This document shows, piece by piece, positions 5,424-6,795 of a DNA stretch of 6,795 nucleotides. The position numbers and the translations under genes were made by a program. This stretch comes from an uncultured Phenylobacterium sp. (lineage in GTDB: Bacteria; Pseudomonadota; Alphaproteobacteria; Caulobacterales; Caulobacteraceae): contig CAMFHW010000236.1 of assembly GCA_945952175.1 (NCBI GenBank), positions 1 through 6,795 of the forward strand. Direction: 5' to 3'. Under the pieces are notes generated by a model. The model had not been told where the DNA came from and did no database searches. It saw nothing but the letters and a program-made list of their open reading frames with translations. Within the stretch, counting starts at the first letter, position 1. The number at the start of each line of letters is the position of its first letter.

Positions 5424-5753
5424 ATGGCCGAGCGTAAGCAAGGTGATCAGGCGACGGGCGACCGGTCCGCAGTGATCACCCAGACAAAGACGAAGACTCA
5501 ACGGCCTTCGCTGTACAGGGTGCTGCTTCTGAACGACGACTACACTCCGATGGAGTTCGTGGTCTATGTTCTGGAACAGTACTTCCACAAGTCGCGCGAA
5601 GACGCGACCAGGATCATGCTGCACGTCCACCAACATGGGGTCGGCGTCTGCGGCGTGTTCACTTATGAAGTGGCGGAAACGAAGGTGGCTCAGGTCGTTG
5701 ATACTGCCAGGCGGCATCAGCACCCGCTTCAATGCACCATGGAAAAGGACTAG
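5424..5753 (+). CDS. clpS: ClpS, N-degron adaptor of ClpAP
   Basis: ClpS binds proteins with bulky N-terminal residues (Leu, Phe, Trp, Tyr) and hands them to ClpAP for degradation. The 109-residue product has a polar, probably flexible N-terminal tail (1-28) and then the adaptor fold. The binding pocket residues are N37, D38, D39, T41, P42 and M43 in LLLNDDYTPMEFVV, and H69 in MLHVHQHGVGVCG. They correspond to N47, D49, M53 and H79 in C. crescentus numbering as I remember it. It ends HPLQCTMEKD, which is typical of the family. The ATG at 5424 has AGGAG 9 bases before it. An in-frame GTG at 5400 would add 8 residues; it lies inside the leader hairpin, although the 10-residue numbering offset from C. 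crescentus leaves it possible. clpA begins 6 bases after the stop, so the two form an operon. Confidence 0.97.
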   Translation: MAERKQGDQATGDRSAVITQTKTKTQRPSLYRVLLLNDDYTPMEFVVYVLEQYFHKSREDATRIMLHVHQHGVGVCGVFTYEVAETKVAQVVDTARRHQHPLQCTMEKD

Positions 5754-5759
5754 GCCCCG

Positions 5760-6747
5760 TTGCCTTCATTCTCGCGCCAACTCGAAGAGTCGCTCCATCG
5801 CGCCGTCGCTTTCGCCAACCAGCGCAAGCACGAGTACGCCACCCTGGAGCACCTCCTTCTGTCACTCATCGACGATGAGGACTCCGCAGCCGTCATGCGC
5901 GCCTGCGATGTGGACCTCGCGGCGCTGAAGACCACCCTCACCAACTATGTGGACAATGAGCTCCGCTCCCTCGTCGTCGACGACGGCGAGGACGCCAAGC
6001 CGACGCCCAGCTTCCAGCGGGTGATCCAGCGGGCGGTGATCCACGTGCAATCGTCCGGCCGCGAGGAAGTGACCGGGGCGAACGTGCTCGTCGCGATCTT
6101 CTCGGAGCGCGAAAGCCACGCCGCCTACTTCCTGCAAGAGCAGGACATGACGCGCTACGACGCGGTCAACTACATCGCCCACGGCATCGCCAAGAAGGCC
6201 GGCGCGTCCGAAGCCAAGGCCGTCAAGGGTTCCGAAGACGAGGAGAAGCCGTCGGTCAAGACCGGCGGCGAGGCGCTCGACGCCTACTGCGTGAACCTCA
6301 ACGAGAAGGCCAAGCAAGGTAAGGTCGATCCGCTGATCGGCCGCTCCAGCGAGGTCGAGCGCTGCATCCAGATCCTGTGCCGGCGCACCAAGAACAACCC
6401 GCTGCTGGTCGGCGACCCTGGCGTCGGCAAGACCGCCATCGCCGAGGGCCTGGCCCGCAAGATCATCAACGGCCAGGTGCCGGAGGTGCTCTCGGGCTCG
6501 ACCATCTTCTCGCTCGACATGGGCGCGCTGCTGGCCGGCACCCGCTATCGCGGCGACTTCGAGGAGCGCGTGAAGCAGGTCGTCAAGGAGTTGGAGAACC
6601 ACCCCGACGCGATCCTGTTCATCGACGAGATCCACACGGTGATCGGCGCCGGCGCGACCAGCGGCGGGGCGATGGATGCGTCGAACCTGCTGAAGCCGGC
6701 CCTGGCCTCGGGCACCCTGCGCTGCATGGGCTCGACCACCTACAAGG
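5760..6747 (+). CDS. clpA: ClpA, AAA+ unfoldase of ClpAP, N-terminal part (cut by adapter)
   Basis: ClpA unfolds substrates with ATP and threads them into ClpP. The 329 codons present cover the N domain (about 1-145; starts PSFSRQLEESLHRAV, with HEYATLEHLLLSLIDD), which is the ClpS docking site. A charged linker follows (about 148-170). The first AAA+ module has Walker A GDPGVGKT (218-225, K224), pore loop GTRYRG (260-265) and Walker B ILFIDEIH (D289, E290), and the cut falls after STTYK. The family is about 750-770 residues, so the rest of D1 and all of D2 with the ClpP-binding loop are missing. I chose the TTG at 5760 because the PSFS start is typical and AAAAGGA (5743-5749) stands 10 bases before it. 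True sequence ends at 6747; the residues read after that come from sequencing adapter. Confidence 0.96.
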
Positions 6748-6795
6748 CTGTCTCTTATACACATCTCCGAGCCCACGAGACAAGAGGCAATCTCG
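6748..6795. other. Nextera sequencing adapter (Tn5 mosaic end + index + P7 start), not genomic
   Basis: CTGTCTCTTATACACATCT at 6748-6766 is the 19-base Tn5 mosaic end. It is followed by CCGAGCCCACGAGAC (6767-6781), the rest of the Nextera read-2 transposase adapter. Then comes AAGAGGCA (6782-6789), which matches the i7 index N711 as I remember it, and ATCTCG (6790-6795), the start of the P7 primer. The order is exactly that of an untrimmed read-through. Translated, it gives the known contaminant peptides VSYTHLRAHET on the plus strand and MGSEMCIRDS on the minus strand. This is an assembly artefact, and anything predicted across 6748 is spurious. Confidence 0.99.

Noticed and set aside
1..6747. 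tRNA, rRNA, CRISPR array, insertion sequence or defence genes
   Set aside because: I read both strands and found no repeat-spacer pattern, transposase, conserved RNA gene or known defence domain. The window is ordinary core chromosome.
6748..6766. Possible natural Tn5-type insertion in clpA
   Set aside because: The mosaic end is followed by synthetic adapter, index and P7 sequence, not transposon DNA, and there is no target duplication.
5862..6776. 304-residue minus-strand open frame beginning MGSEMCIRDS
   Set aside because: Its first residues come from the Nextera adapter and the rest is antisense to clpA.

Overview
This is a GC-rich piece of chromosome from an alphaproteobacterium of the Caulobacter/Phenylobacterium group (Caulobacteraceae). 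The assignment rests on the divK-pleD pair, whose proteins match my memory of the Caulobacter crescentus proteins almost residue for residue. A clpS-clpA pair with the Caulobacter type of ClpS, and a DNA polymerase IV with the alphaproteobacterial N-terminal zinc ribbon, support it. No phage, plasmid or defence genes are visible. Only the last 48 bases are foreign, and they are sequencing adapter.

Layout, left to right. Positions 1-920 (minus strand) hold the cell-cycle operon divK-pleD; pleD runs off the left edge. A 111-bp divergent region follows, with a near-consensus CtrA box and one CcrM methylation site (GANTC). On the plus strand, 1032-1694 encodes a HAD-superfamily hydrolase. Its 3' end overlaps tail to tail by 84 bp with a family-4-type glycosyltransferase on the minus strand (1611-2831). 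The 247-bp region 2832-3078 between the divergent glycosyltransferase and sugar-kinase genes contains an exact alphaproteobacterial LexA/SOS box (GTTC-N7-GTTC), two GANTC sites, a small GC hairpin and a three-codon ORF joined to the kinase start. The plus-strand pair mak (ROK fructokinase) and dinB (Pol IV) overlaps by 4 bases. A 165-bp leader carries a hairpin directly against the clpS ribosome binding site; then come clpS and the first 329 codons of clpA.

How the genes work together. DivK and PleD are CheY-like regulators of the asymmetric division programme; DivK lowers CtrA activity and PleD makes cyclic-di-GMP. A CtrA site in front of divK would close a feedback loop. ClpS delivers N-degron substrates to the ClpAP protease. 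The mak-dinB pair looks like one transcription unit, and the SOS box suggests damage control of Pol IV through the sugar-kinase promoter; this is inference.

The right end is not genomic. From 6748 the sequence is the Tn5/Nextera mosaic end, the rest of the transposase adapter, an 8-base index and the start of P7. clpA is therefore cut by the end of a sequencing insert, not by a natural event. I see no new multi-gene system here. The points most worth checking are the SOS box, the CtrA box, the gene overlaps and the adapter.
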